A stretch of 64,000 bases of DNA from Scatophagus argus (Eukaryota; Chordata; Actinopteri; Scatophagidae), in assembly GCF_020382885.2 (NCBI RefSeq), contig NC_058498.1:13282001-13346000 (forward strand), read 5' to 3'. The position numbers and the translations under genes are program-made. The notes beneath the pieces are model-generated. The model worked only from the letters and a program-made list of their open reading frames with translations, ran no database searches and was not told the DNA's origin. Within the stretch, counting starts at the first letter, position 1, and each line of letters starts with the position of its first letter. This document shows positions 24,701-36,595 of this stretch, piece after piece.

Positions 24701-27700
24701 TCTTAAGAGAATTCTCCTTCTTTGATAAGGTGAGGCATCATTTTCTATAGCTGTAAGGTAGGATTTCCTTCTTCCTTGGTTCATGTTGTTTATTTGACCC
24801 ACTCTTACACTACAATACTTCTTTCTCTCTTCTTTTCTCTATTGCATCATTTTTAATATCTTTTTTATTTTTATTTTTTTTAACGTCTGATTTCACTGTC
24901 GACCCTCACATCATTAGGTTCGTCGCCTGTTTAAAAGCCAGGAAGTGTATGAGAATTTCCTACGCTGCATCGCCTTGTTTAACCAGGAAGTAGTTTCGGG
25001 AGCGGAGCTGCTACAGTTAGTCACTCCTTTCCTGGGGTGAGTGGGTGGAAAGATACTTGAACCAAATAAGTGTGTGAAAGATGTAAAGGTGTAGACTGTA
25101 ATGGCTGGTCTTGTAGAAGAGATGCTCTGACATTAATGCAAGAAAAGACAATAACTGTTTTAAAATGTTGACCTTTTACAAAAGGCTTTCCGAACAATTG
25201 AAGACTTTTTAAAGGTATATGCAAATGATATTGATATGGCCATTATGTATGGTATATAATGCAGATTCTTATTATGTTCTCATAGGCAGGATTATTCTGA
25301 TGGGTAACTTATTATGTTATCTGTCATTCCTGATTTCATCCATCTCCTTCCAGGAAATTTCCCGAACTGTACACACAGTTCAAGTCATTTCTGGGAGACA
25401 AAGAGCTCTCTCATGCTGTGTCAGGGCTGTCGGATCGCTACATGGAGGGGGGAGGGGGCAGGGAGGTGGATTATGCCTCCTGCAAACGCCTGGGGTCCAG
25501 CTACAGAGCACTGCCCAAGACCTACCAGCAGCCTAAATGCAGCGGACGTACTGCCCTGTGCAAAGAGGTACGCCCACTTCCACTACCCTAAAGAGTTCAT
25601 CGCTTGAAGATGGCCTCTGAAGGTTTCTGAAGGAGCCCTGATGATTAACTGCTTTAGTTTTGTGTCTGTGTGTGTAGGTGCTGAACGACACTTGGGTGTC
25701 ATTCCCGTCTTGGTCAGAGGACTCCACCTTTGTCAGCTCGAAGAAGACTCCTTACGAGGAGCAGCTTCATCGCTGCGAGGATGAAAGATTTGAGGTACAT
25801 TAGCCATACTCTGTGTATATTTTTATCTCCTTGTTTCTCTGCTCTTGTAAAGATAAGGAGCTTTAACACAGAAATCACTTGGCGCTGGACTGTAGTTGAT
25901 GGCTGACAAAGTTTGTTATTCTCCCCTTATAGTTGGATGTCGTTCTGGAGACAAACCTGGCCACCATCAGGGTGCTAGAGAGCGTCCAGAAGAAGCTCTC
26001 CCGTCTCTCACCCGAGGACCAGGACCGATTCAGATTAGACGACTGCCTGGGCGGCACCTCTGAAGTCATCCAACGCCGTGCTGTGTACCGTATCTATGGT
26101 GACAAAGCCCCTGAGATCATTGAGGGACTGAAGAGGAGCCCCGCTACCGCTGTGCCTGTGGTGCTCAAGAGGTCAGGACTTTTTCATTTAATGGAAAAAA
26201 CGTAATTGCCTAAATGTATCACTTTTACAATCAGTTAAATGTACGAATAGAATGCACTGACTTTCTTGTATATAAGTGTTGTGAACATAGAAAGAAGAAT
26301 GTCGCTTTCGGTTGTGCACGCAGTCACACATGTAATTAAACTTAGATTACCAATAGTGAAGTTAACTGTGACAGTATGATTAAAAATATTGATTTGCTTA
26401 CAGTGCGAGTATCAGCAGACAGTGATCTTTGTATGTCCACAAAGGGAAACATACCAGCAACAGCTGTGCTTTAAAGAAAGTGTTTATGTATTCAGCATAC
26501 TGTATGTAGGGATTTGGAAATGTGAGTTTTTGCGAGTGAATTTTGAAAAACCGACACGTCTGTTCCCACAGTTCCTTATAAAGCATCACAGTCAAACTGC
26601 CAAGCAGTCAACTTTGCTGACAGCCATGTAACTTCATAACATATGTGTATACTAATGGTGTGTTTTGTGCAGCATCTATATTTAAGGTGTGGCTTCCTCT
26701 ACAGGTTGAAAGCCAAGGAGGAGGAGTGGAGAGAGGCCCAGCAGGGTTTCAATAAGATATGGAGGGAGCAGTATGAGAAGGCTTACCTGAAGTCCCTCGA
26801 CCACCAAGGAGTCAACTTCAAACAGAATGACATGAAGGCCCTGCGGTCAAAGAGTCTTCTCAATGAGATTGAGAGTGTCTATGATGAGGTAGAAACTTTC
26901 TTTCTGTCTGCCATCCTAAAAGATAATAGAGTGGAGTGTATACATTTCTATACAATCTTTAGGCTAGGTTGTAGACCGATTGTGGCTTGCACACAAAAAC
27001 ACAAAATGAAATTATTCATTGTGTTTTAAAGTGTTAATAAGCAAATCAACATCTGTTTATCTGTTAAAAATACATTCACACTTCAGAAATTTTCAAACAA
27101 AACAAAATGAAAATGTTTCAGAGAAATGAACTCATGGTGTGTGTGATGATTGTGTGAGTTGTTAATTTTTAGAAAGTTGGTCTTTCCTCTTTTTTTTCTG
27201 GCTGTCTTGTGTAGCTTAGCCCAGCAGTCTATACTTGATTTTGATGAAACGACTATTGGCAAATTTGCCGTGAAATTGTAGATGTTAAAACTTCCCATGA
27301 CCTCTAGGGCTTCTCATCTGTGATGACTTCAGCATTGAGCATTCAGCTTATTCTTGACCCCAGCTGACTTAACAATCTCAACTCAAGAAGAATCCAATAG
27401 AATCATAGAAAATTGATTCTACAGTTTGTTAGACTCTGATGATGAGGATTTCCGATGGCAAAAACCTCCAGAATAAGCAAGCAAGCAAATTGACCCACGA
27501 TGATTTTGCTTCGTCATTTACTTGCATATTGTTTTTCTTTTCATCAGTTGTGTGGTGCTCATGTTAGAAGAACAGCTGGTAGCTGTGAGCCAACGTCTTG
27601 TTTTCTCTCCCTTAAAGTTTATATAGGAAGATTCATTACTCTGATCAATGAAACCTATTAGAAAGATTTATGATCTGTCAGTGTGCGTTTCTGTTCTAAT

Positions 27701-30700
27701 CTGTTTCTAATCTATGTTTTTCTTTGTACCTCAGCGCCAGGAGCAGAGCACAGAAGAAGGTGGAGTTGGCCAGCAGAGCCGCAACGGCTCTGGTTCAGCC
27801 TCATCCAGCGAGCCTCACATGGTGTTTACATATGAGGACAAACAGATCCTGGAGGACGCTGCCTCTCTCATCATCTACCATGTCAAACGTCAGCCCACCA
27901 TCCACAAAGACGACAAGGACCACATCAAGCGCATCATCCAGCATTTTGTCCCTGACCTGTTCTTCTCCCGCCGCGGCGAGCTCAGTGATACTGAAGAATG
28001 GACAGACGAGGAAGCTGAGCCCGAGGAGGGGGCTGAGAGAGGTGGAGTGGCAGCAGCATCAACAGCCGCAGGCGGAGGAAATGGGAGTTCTAATAATGCA
28101 TCAGGAGCAGCAGCAGCCGCAGGTAATCAGTCTCAAGCCCAGCCTGCCCAACCACAGGTCCAGGCCCAACCCCAGCAGCAGCTCAATGGCGAGTCCAGGC
28201 GGAGGCGCTGCAGCCCATCCCAACCCGCAGACACGGAGGCCTCCACCACCTCCAGTAGCATGAGCCAGCCTGCAGGGACTGCCTCGTCCACCCCTGGATC
28301 TACACCTATGGAGACAGGCTCAGGTGTGGCTGGGGAGAAGGTGGACCTGCGCGATCCTGAAGCAGAACACCAGAAGGACCTGGACGGTGTCTACAACCTT
28401 TTCTTCGTCAACAACAACTGGTATTTCTTCCTGCGGCTGCACCAAACGCTGTGTTCGCGGCTCCTGAGGGTTTACCGACAGGCAGAACGTCAGCTGCTGG
28501 AGCACCGAGCTGAGCAGAGCAGGGAGAGGCTGCTGATGGCCGAGGGAAGGAGAGAAAAAGCGTGTGACCTCGCCATGGAGCTCCGCCTCAAACAGCCCAG
28601 TAAGTTTAGCTACTGGTTGGCTCTGCAAATCCCAACATGGTCTCATTCAAATATTAAATTTGAGTTGCTTCAAGCAGTTACCACATCTGACTCAACATGG
28701 ATAAATTAATCTCTGTGTAGGAGGTTGTGTTTTGTTTTTAGATTCTTGAGCTATGCACAAGAGCTCTAATATGTGTATTACCTCACCAGGGAGATGAGTT
28801 AATTAGGTTTCATTAATTAGCACTGAATCAGAAAGTTGATTTAAGTCAAGCTGTTTCTGATGCCAGGATTCAGTGTTTGGTTCGTCATATGGCATGATGA
28901 AAGGAAAGGCTTGTTTGAAAAATAATATAAACATAATGCTATTATTCTGTTCTATTATTATATATCTCAGCCTTGCCAGCATTTGCATTGACATGGTGTT
29001 GAAGAAAAACTAAAACTAAGTAACAGATAATACTGATTAATGGGATTTGCACTCAGTAGAGCTGAGCTGGGGTTTTATTAAGTGGAGCACAGTGTCTGTT
29101 TTTGAAGTCCTGAAGTGATTTGCAATATTAGATTCAAGGCATTTTTAAATTGTTTTCATATGCTGGGTAAAAGCCTGATCCATTTTGATGCTTTCCTTTA
29201 TTGTAACTCGCCGAGTTCCAGGTAAACCAGCTGTTTGTTGTCAGTTAGGATATTTTCTAATCTGAATAAACTGAATCACATAGTAGGGTTGCCAATTATC
29301 TTTTCTGCTGAGTTAAGATGGATGTCATTAAATGTCCTGTTCAGTCTGAACAGCAGTCCAGCGCCCCCAGAATTACATTTCCTGTAAGACCAAGGAAAAG
29401 CAGTGAATTTACACATCTGAGAACCTCAGAACCATCCACTGTTTGGTATTTTTGCTTAAAAAAATGGACAAATAGTCCGTTTTTAAAAATAGCAGCTAAT
29501 CCACTAATCGCTGCAGCTCTGTCACAGAGCACCACAAAAACATATCAGGCATATGATATCCACATTAACCTTTGTTTTGCTTTCGGTTGAAAGCTGCTTT
29601 TGAACATCAGCATTTTATTCACGTTAGAGAAGAAGACAGGGAGTCCCAAATCCTGCCCAGGCCTCCGTGACACAACAGATCCACAGTGACTCTCACCTCT
29701 GCACAGATGACTGAATTCCAGTATAACAACCTGCTGTTGTTCCTCTGCTTCCACAGGTGAGGTGGAGTTAGAGGAGTACTACCCAGCCTTCCTTGATATG
29801 GTACGCAGTCTGCTGGATGGCAACCTGGACTCTGCTCAGTATGAAGACACACTGAGAGAGATGTTCACCATCCACGCCTACATAGGCTTTACCATCGACA
29901 AGGTCATCCACAACATAATTCGGCAGGTGAGCAAACTTTGAGGACTTGCGTCAGACTCTGAGGACATGTGCAACATTTAACTCTGATCTAATTTTCTGAT
30001 CTGCACTTTCTTTGGCTTCAGCTGCAGCACCTTGTGAGCGACGAGGTGTGTCTGCAGGTGGTCGATCTCTACCTGGCTGAGAGGAAGAGGGGGGCAGCTG
30101 GGGGAAACCTGTCCTCGCAGTGTGTTAGAGCAGCTTGGGAGACCAGCTACCAGTGGAAAGCAGAGAGAGTTATGGCTGAGGAGAACTGCTTCAAGGTGAG
30201 CACAAAGACCTGGTGAATGTGCCTGTGCTGGATTACATATTTATGAAACTACACTGCATAGACAAAAGTGTTGGGTCACCTGACCATTACACCAACAGCG
30301 ACTTTAAAGACATCACATTCTAAATACATAGCTTTGCAGCTATAACGGCGTCCACTCTTCTGTAAAGGCTTTCCAAAAGAATTTGCAGTGTTTCTCTGGG
30401 AATTTTTACCCATTCATGCAGTAGAGCATTTGTGAGGTCAGGCATTGGACGAACAGGCCTGGCTCACAGTCCCTCTTCCAGTTCATCCCAAAGGTGTTCA
30501 CTGGCGTTGAGGTCAGGGCTCTGTGTGGGCCAGTCAAGTTCTTCCACACCAAACTCATCCAACCATGTCTTTATGGACTTTGCTTTGTGCACTGGGGCTC
30601 AGTCATGCTGGAACAGAAAAGGGTCTTCGTCAAACTGTTGCCACAAAGTTGGAAGCATAGGCTTGTCCAAAATGTCTTGGTATGCTGAAGCATTAAGATT

Positions 30701-32424
30701 TTCCTTCACTGGAAGTAAGAGGCTGAAGCAAAGGTTTTGTCTATGTTGTGTATTTTCTGTTAACATTCTCCATTTTTGCTACAGCTGAAATATAATATTT
30801 ACACTTAACACTCAATGCATCATAAATAGTATTTATTATGGACTGTGATGGGATATAATCAGAGAGCTGCTTGACTAAAAGTTAATCATTTTTTTTCAGA
30901 ACTAATTCTCTTAATTTAATGTTACGGTTACAGTCAGTTATAGTTTGACACTCCTGTGTTATGATTAAGACTTAGTTTGGACATTGCAGTAGCATGACAA
31001 GATGAACACAGCCTCTCTAAATTAAATTGGTTGAACTCTCAGCATGTCTAATCTCTGTTGTTTGAAGCCCTAACTCATTTGACTCTGTTTTTTATTCAGC
31101 TGTAGTGATGTGGTTTACTTAATGTTTCTTACATTCTCATTCTGTGCCACCAGGTGATGTTTATCCAAAACAAGGGTCATGTGACGATGACCATTGAGCT
31201 GCTGGACACTGAGGAGGCCCAGGCTGATGACCCGTTAGATGTACAGGTAAACAAGCATTTATAAATCTAAATGTTAGTTTTTCACACAGACGCTGTGAAG
31301 TAAACAATAAGATGGCTGAAACATTTCTTATGAAATAAAGGATCAGTTATCAGTGTCTTCACCGTCTTCTCCCACAGTGCCTGTCGAGCTACATGGAGCA
31401 GTTTGTAGGAACAGAGTCCAGTCTGTGTTCTCAAGCAGAGGGTTACTTCTTCAAACCCGTGTTTCTGCCCAGGTAAAACCCTTTGACATTATGATTTCTG
31501 AACATTCACTTTTTTTTAATGAGAGAGATGATGTTTTTTTTTAAATCTTCCGGCCACCCGTCGTGTATAAAAAGTACAGTCAGATCAGTTTGTGCCCGCT
31601 CTGTCCATGCACTTGCAACATATCTCTTTGGGCTTTTTGATTGTTTTTCAAATATTTTGTCCACAGTAAAGGACGTGGTCTGTTTTAAAATGAATGTTTG
31701 TAATATTCACTTTGTCGTGAAATTGAAACGTGTTAATACCAAATCAGTTGAGGCAGAGTGTCTCCCACAGGTCTGTTAAAACAAGTCTATCGTGAAGGTT
31801 TGATAAATGTGTTAAATGTCTCTTTTTGTAGGAATCTGCGTCGTTTCCGCCGTTGGCAGGTGCGGCAGGTGGAGGCGATGCGCTGCAGGAGAGAGTGGCA
31901 CCGCCAGCTGGGTGTGGAGAACGCCGGCAGTCTAGACTGCCGATTTAAACTGAACACTCACAAGATGGTGTTTGTCATGAACTCTGAGGATTACATGTAC
32001 CGCAGAGGAGCGCTGGTCAAAGCCAGGAAGGTAGGTCATTAGTTTCCTGTTGTGTGTTGTTAAGAGTCTCACATGCGATGTGGAGAATCTGGGTGACGAC
32101 GTGTGTCAGGATAATCAAAGCTTTCCTTTTCTGCTTGTTAAATCTTGTTTGGGTGAAGCTCTGACAGTTTTTCGTCTCCCCGTGCAGTCACAGCACAGAG
32201 TGGCAGCGAGCCAGCACGAACGTTTTGACAAGTGGCACCAGGGCTGGCTGGCCAATCACGTCACGTCCCCGGCTGAACGCTCTGTGCAGAACTGGCTGAT
32301 GGGCGAAGAAGAAGAGGACATGATCCCCTGCAAGACGACCTGCCTGTCGACCGAGGTGAAAGGGCGAACGGTGAACAGATATCAAGTTCATTACAGCAGT
32401 AGCAAAGCCCCAGCCTCACCATAG
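18790..32424 (+). CDS. sin3b: Paired amphipathic helix protein Sin3b, complete
   Basis: Sin3b is the nuclear scaffold of a histone deacetylase co-repressor that represses E2F and other targets. Coding exons: 18790-18900, 20074-20180, 20462-20615, 22114-22479, 23702-23857, 24337-24465, 24640-24729, 24918-25036, 25354-25567, 25678-25794, 25933-26171, 26705-26888, 27735-28599, 29757-29926, 30022-30195, 31154-31246, 31378-31472, 31832-32030, 32188-32424; 3819 nt, 1272 aa. PAH1 is at about residues 38-105 ([15 protein letters not shown]), PAH2 about 213-298 ([20 protein letters not shown]), PAH3 about 367-412, the HDAC-interaction region about 420-600 ([20 protein letters not shown]), and the Sin3 C-terminal domain about 890-1272. 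The first ATG in frame is 18790; a TTG-started upstream extension is not needed. Length exceeds human SIN3B (about 1160) because of two low-complexity linkers, residues 125-212 and about 720-860. Exon 4 ends at a transposon (separate entries). Sin3b rather than Sin3a from the overall length and linker layout. Confidence 0.96.
22473..22480 (+). repeat. Left target-site duplication of the hAT element, spanning the sin3b exon 4 donor
   Basis: GTATCAGG: the first seven bases end exon 4 (coding ...TYQ) and the last G is intron position +1. Intron positions +2 onward (TAGGG) belong to the transposon, so the working donor CAG|GTAGGG is part host and part transposon. Confidence 0.9.
22481..23290. mobile_element. 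810-bp non-autonomous hAT-type DNA transposon in sin3b intron 4
   Basis: The element begins TAGGGATG and ends CATCCCTA, an 8-bp perfect terminal inverted repeat of the kind common at hAT ends in fish. It is bounded by a perfect 8-bp direct repeat GTATCAGG at 22473-22480 and 23291-23298, the target-site duplication length diagnostic of hAT elements. No transposase frame is visible inside, so it is non-autonomous. The left copy of the duplication overlaps the last seven bases of sin3b exon 4, and the element starts at the second base of the intron. Confidence 0.9.
23291..23298 (+). repeat. Right target-site duplication, recreating the ancestral donor
   Basis: The identical GTATCAGG followed by TACTGC gives CAG|GTACTG, which must be the pre-insertion splice donor context. 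Using it would retain the whole transposon in the mRNA. Confidence 0.85.
24012..24302 (+). repeat. Dispersed teleost repeat (GAGCTGAAATGATT family) just before sin3b exon 6
   Basis: Shows GAGCTGAAATGATTCATTGG, AATTGGCAACTATTATAATA, CTTTTCAAATGTGAATATTT and GGAAATTGAAATGAGCATTT, in the order expected of a common fish repeat with ATTAATCGATTA-type ends. The right end is lost. It stops about 35 bp before exon 6. Confidence 0.65.
29385..29525 (-). repeat. Second, inverted and truncated copy of the same teleost repeat in sin3b intron 13
   Basis: Reverse-orientation blocks AAAAGCAGTGAATTTACACA, GTTTGGTATTTTTGCTTAAA and TAATCGCTGCAGCTCT correspond to the family copy at 24012-24302 read on the other strand. 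Confidence 0.55.
30252..30732 (-). mobile_element. Tc1-like transposon fragment in sin3b intron 15
   Basis: Begins with a Tc1-type end (TAGACAAAAGTGTTGGGTCA) and continues as the reverse complement of a Tc1-family transposase 3' half, including the stretch coding for the conserved region around the second catalytic Asp. Several frameshifts and stops; the other end is missing. Inactive remnant. Confidence 0.8.
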
Positions 32425-33407
32425 AGGCCCACACAGAGAAGGACATTCAGCACACACACGCAGGTAAATGCATGGACATACAGGACATTCATACGCTAAA
32501 CACAGACATAAACAGCTGCAGGCCCATTTCTCCACCTTCCTCCACACCGTGTTCACTCATTCACTTCCACTCATGGCTGAAGAAACTGGCAAAAACACAG
32601 TGCAGACTCTGTTTACACCAGTGAACAGTGAGTCAGTGAATGAGTGCACAGTAAGTGACGATGTGGAGAAAAAAAGGACCAACACGGACAGTGAAGTAAT
32701 CAATGAGAGAACTCGGCCCTGATTGATGGGACGAGTTGGACACGACGGCACAAGTGGAGCATCATCATCTTCATTTTGGCCTCTCTGGTGGCACTAAAAG
32801 CTGATAAGACTGATGGATAGACGGTTGATCAGGTGAGAAATTATGAGATCATGGAATTCATTTCAGAAATGTGAATGTCTGTTTCTTTCTTTTTTTTTTT
32901 TCTTTTTTTTTTTAAAGTCAAGTGTAGTTTTTAGCTTCTAAAGCCAGAGAGCCTTCTGTTTGTTTGTTGGTTGGTTTATGCGTGTTTATATGGAGAGATA
33001 ATGATAAAACGTGTGTATGTATGTGTATCCTGCTCTTCATTTTTGTCTGTTTGTAGGCCCAGTACAGGCTCTACAACTCTAGTAATTGCTTTATCACTGT
33101 AGGTGCATATGTACAACAGGAATCCTGTATTTTTATATATGCATCTACCTGAGTTGATAAATCCATCTTAAGATCACGTGGTTCTTTACAGTGTTTGCTG
33201 TCAGCCAACTCTTGATGTCTGCATTTCGTTTTTTTGTATTTTTTCCCTTTTTTTTGTGTTGTAGCTAAACAAGATATCACCAGGGCAACAAGGAGTCCTT
33301 CAAATTAATTGGTTTAATAAGGATGAAGCAGTCCAGTTACGTATCATATTCATGATACTAAATGTTTACTTTGTATTGTCCTTTTTTTTTTGCATACTGA
33401 CATCGAA

Positions 33408-33478
33408 AATAAAAGCAAAATATCAGTGTTAAAATAGAATGTATAACATTTATCCTGTATCAGTTATCACAAAATAAA
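33408..33478 (+). terminator. sin3b polyadenylation signals
   Basis: AATAAA at 33408-33413 and 33473-33478, about 1 kb after the sin3b stop. The interval 32425-33480 has no other gene and reads as the sin3b 3' UTR. Confidence 0.55.
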
Positions 33479-33667
33479 CAACCTAGTTGTGACCTTCTTA
33501 GATGTTGACTGGCAGGTTGTTTGTTGGCTTGAGACAAGTTTAACGTGTAGAAGATTCACTGGATACAACTCGCTGCATTGATGCTGTGCTTGTTAACACA
33601 AAATCAGTCAGTGAAGTGGTTGTCGAGGTGAAACAACACATTTCTGACCATAACAAAAACTAAATTT

Positions 33668-33836
33668 GAGCTGAAACGATTAATCTTTGGGCAGAAAATG
33701 AATGTATTATTTGATGCGTTCACTTTTCAAGCAGCTCATTGAATATTAGGATTTGAGATAATAAACATTTTGTAGACAAATTAATAATTAATTAGTCATT
33801 AAAAGGGAATTCATTAATCAGATTAGCCAGTAATGA
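33668..33836 (+). repeat. Third copy of the same teleost repeat, internally deleted
   Basis: Begins GAGCTGAAACGATTAATC, then jumps to a TAATTAATTAGTCATTA end region; the middle of the family sequence is missing. Confidence 0.5.
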
Positions 33837-33839
33837 AAA

Positions 33840-35440
33840 TTGGCACGATTTGCTTCCCTAAACTTGATGAGAAGCTGCGTAAGACCAGGAGTTATTGCAG
33901 GGCTTATGGGCTGGATTACACTTAACTTTACAAGTTCCAGTTTTCCTTGCATTTAGTGAAAACGGCAGCAGTTTTTGACACTAAAATCTGACTACAAAGT
34001 CCATTAGGAACTGGTCAGGAGCTCCACCTCAGAACAATTCACAGATTTTCAGATTTCAACTTTCTTTCCTTTTCCCTGAACTTCAAGGACTTCTCATCCA
34101 GTTCGGTTACATGTCAACGTTTAGATTAATTTATCTGCAGAGGGAGCTTATGAGATATAAGTGACAAACCCAGAACATCCCATAATTAACCTTGTGAGAC
34201 TGTCTTGTTGACTGCTGATTCAAAGGTCAAGAATGGTCTTTCAAGCCCAACTGAAACACTTGTTTTTAATTTAAAAATGGAAAAAGGATTGTTTTGGTTT
34301 TATGCCGGATCATGGGGGTGATTTGTCACAAAGCTTACTGCGTTAACTTTGATTACGTGGGTGCTTGCTCTCTGCCAAGAAACAAGATTTTCGGGGTGAT
34401 TCATTCATCCTTACTGGCACACAACATGTTGCTGTCAGACTCGGTTTATCCACCAGGAACTACACAAATAAATAAATAAATGCACCAAAATCCCTGATCA
34501 CTTGCCAGTGTAGAAGAGTTATTTAGGCTTTTTTTTTTCTTTTTAAAAGGACAGAGTTGTCAAACCTAAATGCAGTGCCACTTTTCACCACCATGCCATA
34601 TATCGACTTACCTCTGGAGACACAAATCTACCCCAAAGAGCACTGCAAAGAAACACAAAAGAAACAGCTACAAAAAATGATGAGCTAATGCAAGTGCAGT
34701 GCAGAGGAGCAAGCAGAAATAACCACAGAAAAATAACCCTGAGCTGGGCTAAGGAAAGGGCTCTGCATGTACTGATCAGCCACAGCCCTGAGGGCCACCG
34801 TGGGGCCTCCACAGATGCTAGTTCAGAGGGTTGGCACCTTGAGCTATTTGTCGTGGTCCTTGAGCTGATTCTGAACACTTTTCTTTTTTTTTTTCTTTTT
34901 TTTCTGTGTTGTGCTGTTGCCATGAAGGGTTGCACGCGGTCTGTTTCAGTGGATGGTTGTGTCAAAAACCGTCCACATAAGTGCCCTGGGCCCGAGGATT
35001 CCCAGCAGAACGTCGCAGTGTGAAGAGGTGATCAATGTTCTTCACCTGTCGGTGGATCTAATGCTGTGGCTGATGGTGTACATTCAGAGCCCTTAAAGAT
35101 ACTCACTCGCCAAGGCTTCTTGTCCACCCCGAAAGTCAGAGATGTCCACAAGACCTGAAACAAAAAAAACCCCTAAAAGAAACTGAAAGATTAGAATAAA
35201 ACGGTTAAAGAAGAGAAGGAGGGAGAAAAAAAAAGAGTCCAGAGTCAGAGCGAGTTTTAAAAATAATCGTGGTTTATAAAACCCAGATATGACAGAATCA
35301 CCAAAGTGTATACAGAAATACAAATACCATCAGGAAAAGCATCATAGAACAGTGTTATACACTCAACATGTACAAACTACTCTGTAAAAGGGGAGGGTGG
35401 TTCAGACTGTAAGACGTTTTTCTTTCTTTATGTCTCGTAA
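33840..35440. other. sin3b-xpr1 intergenic stretch
   Basis: No firm gene. It contains two minus-strand exon-like segments (34612-34642 and 35107-35154) with good splice signals but no recognised product, and an AAAT microsatellite near 34460-34480. Confidence 0.4.
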
Positions 35441-35872
35441 AATCACATTTAGCCACAATGTATTTATTCTATCATTATTATTATTATTTTTGTATTTTAA
35501 CGAAGTAGAACATTCACCTACCAAACTACAGGTACTATCACGTTCAGCTAGATTAGAGAAAGGGTACGAACAACATCGAGAGAAGGAGGGATGGAGGGGA
35601 GGGATGCACACATATCAAGCACTTTTAACATCAGGGGGCATTTGGCAAGCAGTGAAAACAAAATCGTCTTCGATTTTCACCCATGAGAGAAATGGGATGT
35701 CAGGACTTATCACCGTCATCATCTCATCAAGCACAAACTGTACAAAGGAACCCTGTTTTTGTTTTTGTCAGCGGGTTACACATAGTGAACATCTGTAAAC
35801 AGACACTGGTCATGAAAACATTTGTTTTTCACAGAGAAGCATCTCAAAAATGCTTCCAGCGAGCAAATTAAA

Positions 35873-35920
35873 GATCCCAGATCTGCTTGTGAGAAGAGAT
35901 GCTCAGGCAGATCTGGGATC
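35873..35920. repeat. 14-bp perfect inverted repeat (hairpin)
   Basis: GATCCCAGATCTGC at 35873-35886 is the exact reverse complement of GCAGATCTGGGATC at 35907-35920, with a 20-nt spacer whose edges add one wobble and two more pairs. It could fold as a stable stem-loop in a transcript of either strand. Confidence 0.9.
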
Positions 35921-36508
35921 AGCTTAACAGTATCTTGTTAGTGTGTGTGTGTCTCCTCTGAACTGGGGCCTGTTTCTGTGCCCTATAGTATGTCAAAGTG
36001 CTTCTGTCAGCGGGGCCGTTTACAACAACAGATGTATCTTCACAATATTTTCATGCACATTCACAAATGTACAAACAGTATTACAGCTTCAGGACACAGA
36101 AATCTGGCCCCCACCCCTCCATGAACCCTGGACACAAACCCCCAGAGGCGACGGAGCCTTGAAACAAGAAGGAATCACTGACAAGATACAATCAATCACA
36201 TTCTCCAGTTCTATGGACTTTTTTCTATTTTTATACAAACACATTTCAACAGATTTACACATGAAAAGGATTGCAGGATTGTGAGCAATCAAAAAAAAGA
36301 AAAGAAGAAGCTCCTCTTCACCTAAAAAATACTGCTTGTCTTGGAGCAAAAATGGCAACGTATGAAATCAATCATTGTCACAGTGGCCACAATGATTGCT
36401 AATATACACATCATGTCAAATAAATTAAGATCTATATACAATGTGGAACAAAAGCAGCATGCAGGCAAGACAACGGAGCCTTTTTACAAAACTGTTGTGC
36501 TCTCCGAC

Positions 36509-36509
<1 letters not shown>

Positions 36510-36540
<31 letters not shown>

Positions 36541-36549
36541 CAATGTGGG

Positions 36550-36590
<41 letters not shown>

Positions 36591-36595
36591 TCAGT
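36510..36595. repeat. Compound (AG)n-(GT)n microsatellite
   Basis: An AG run of about 28 bp is followed within 15 bp by a GT run of about 40 bp. Confidence 0.95.
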
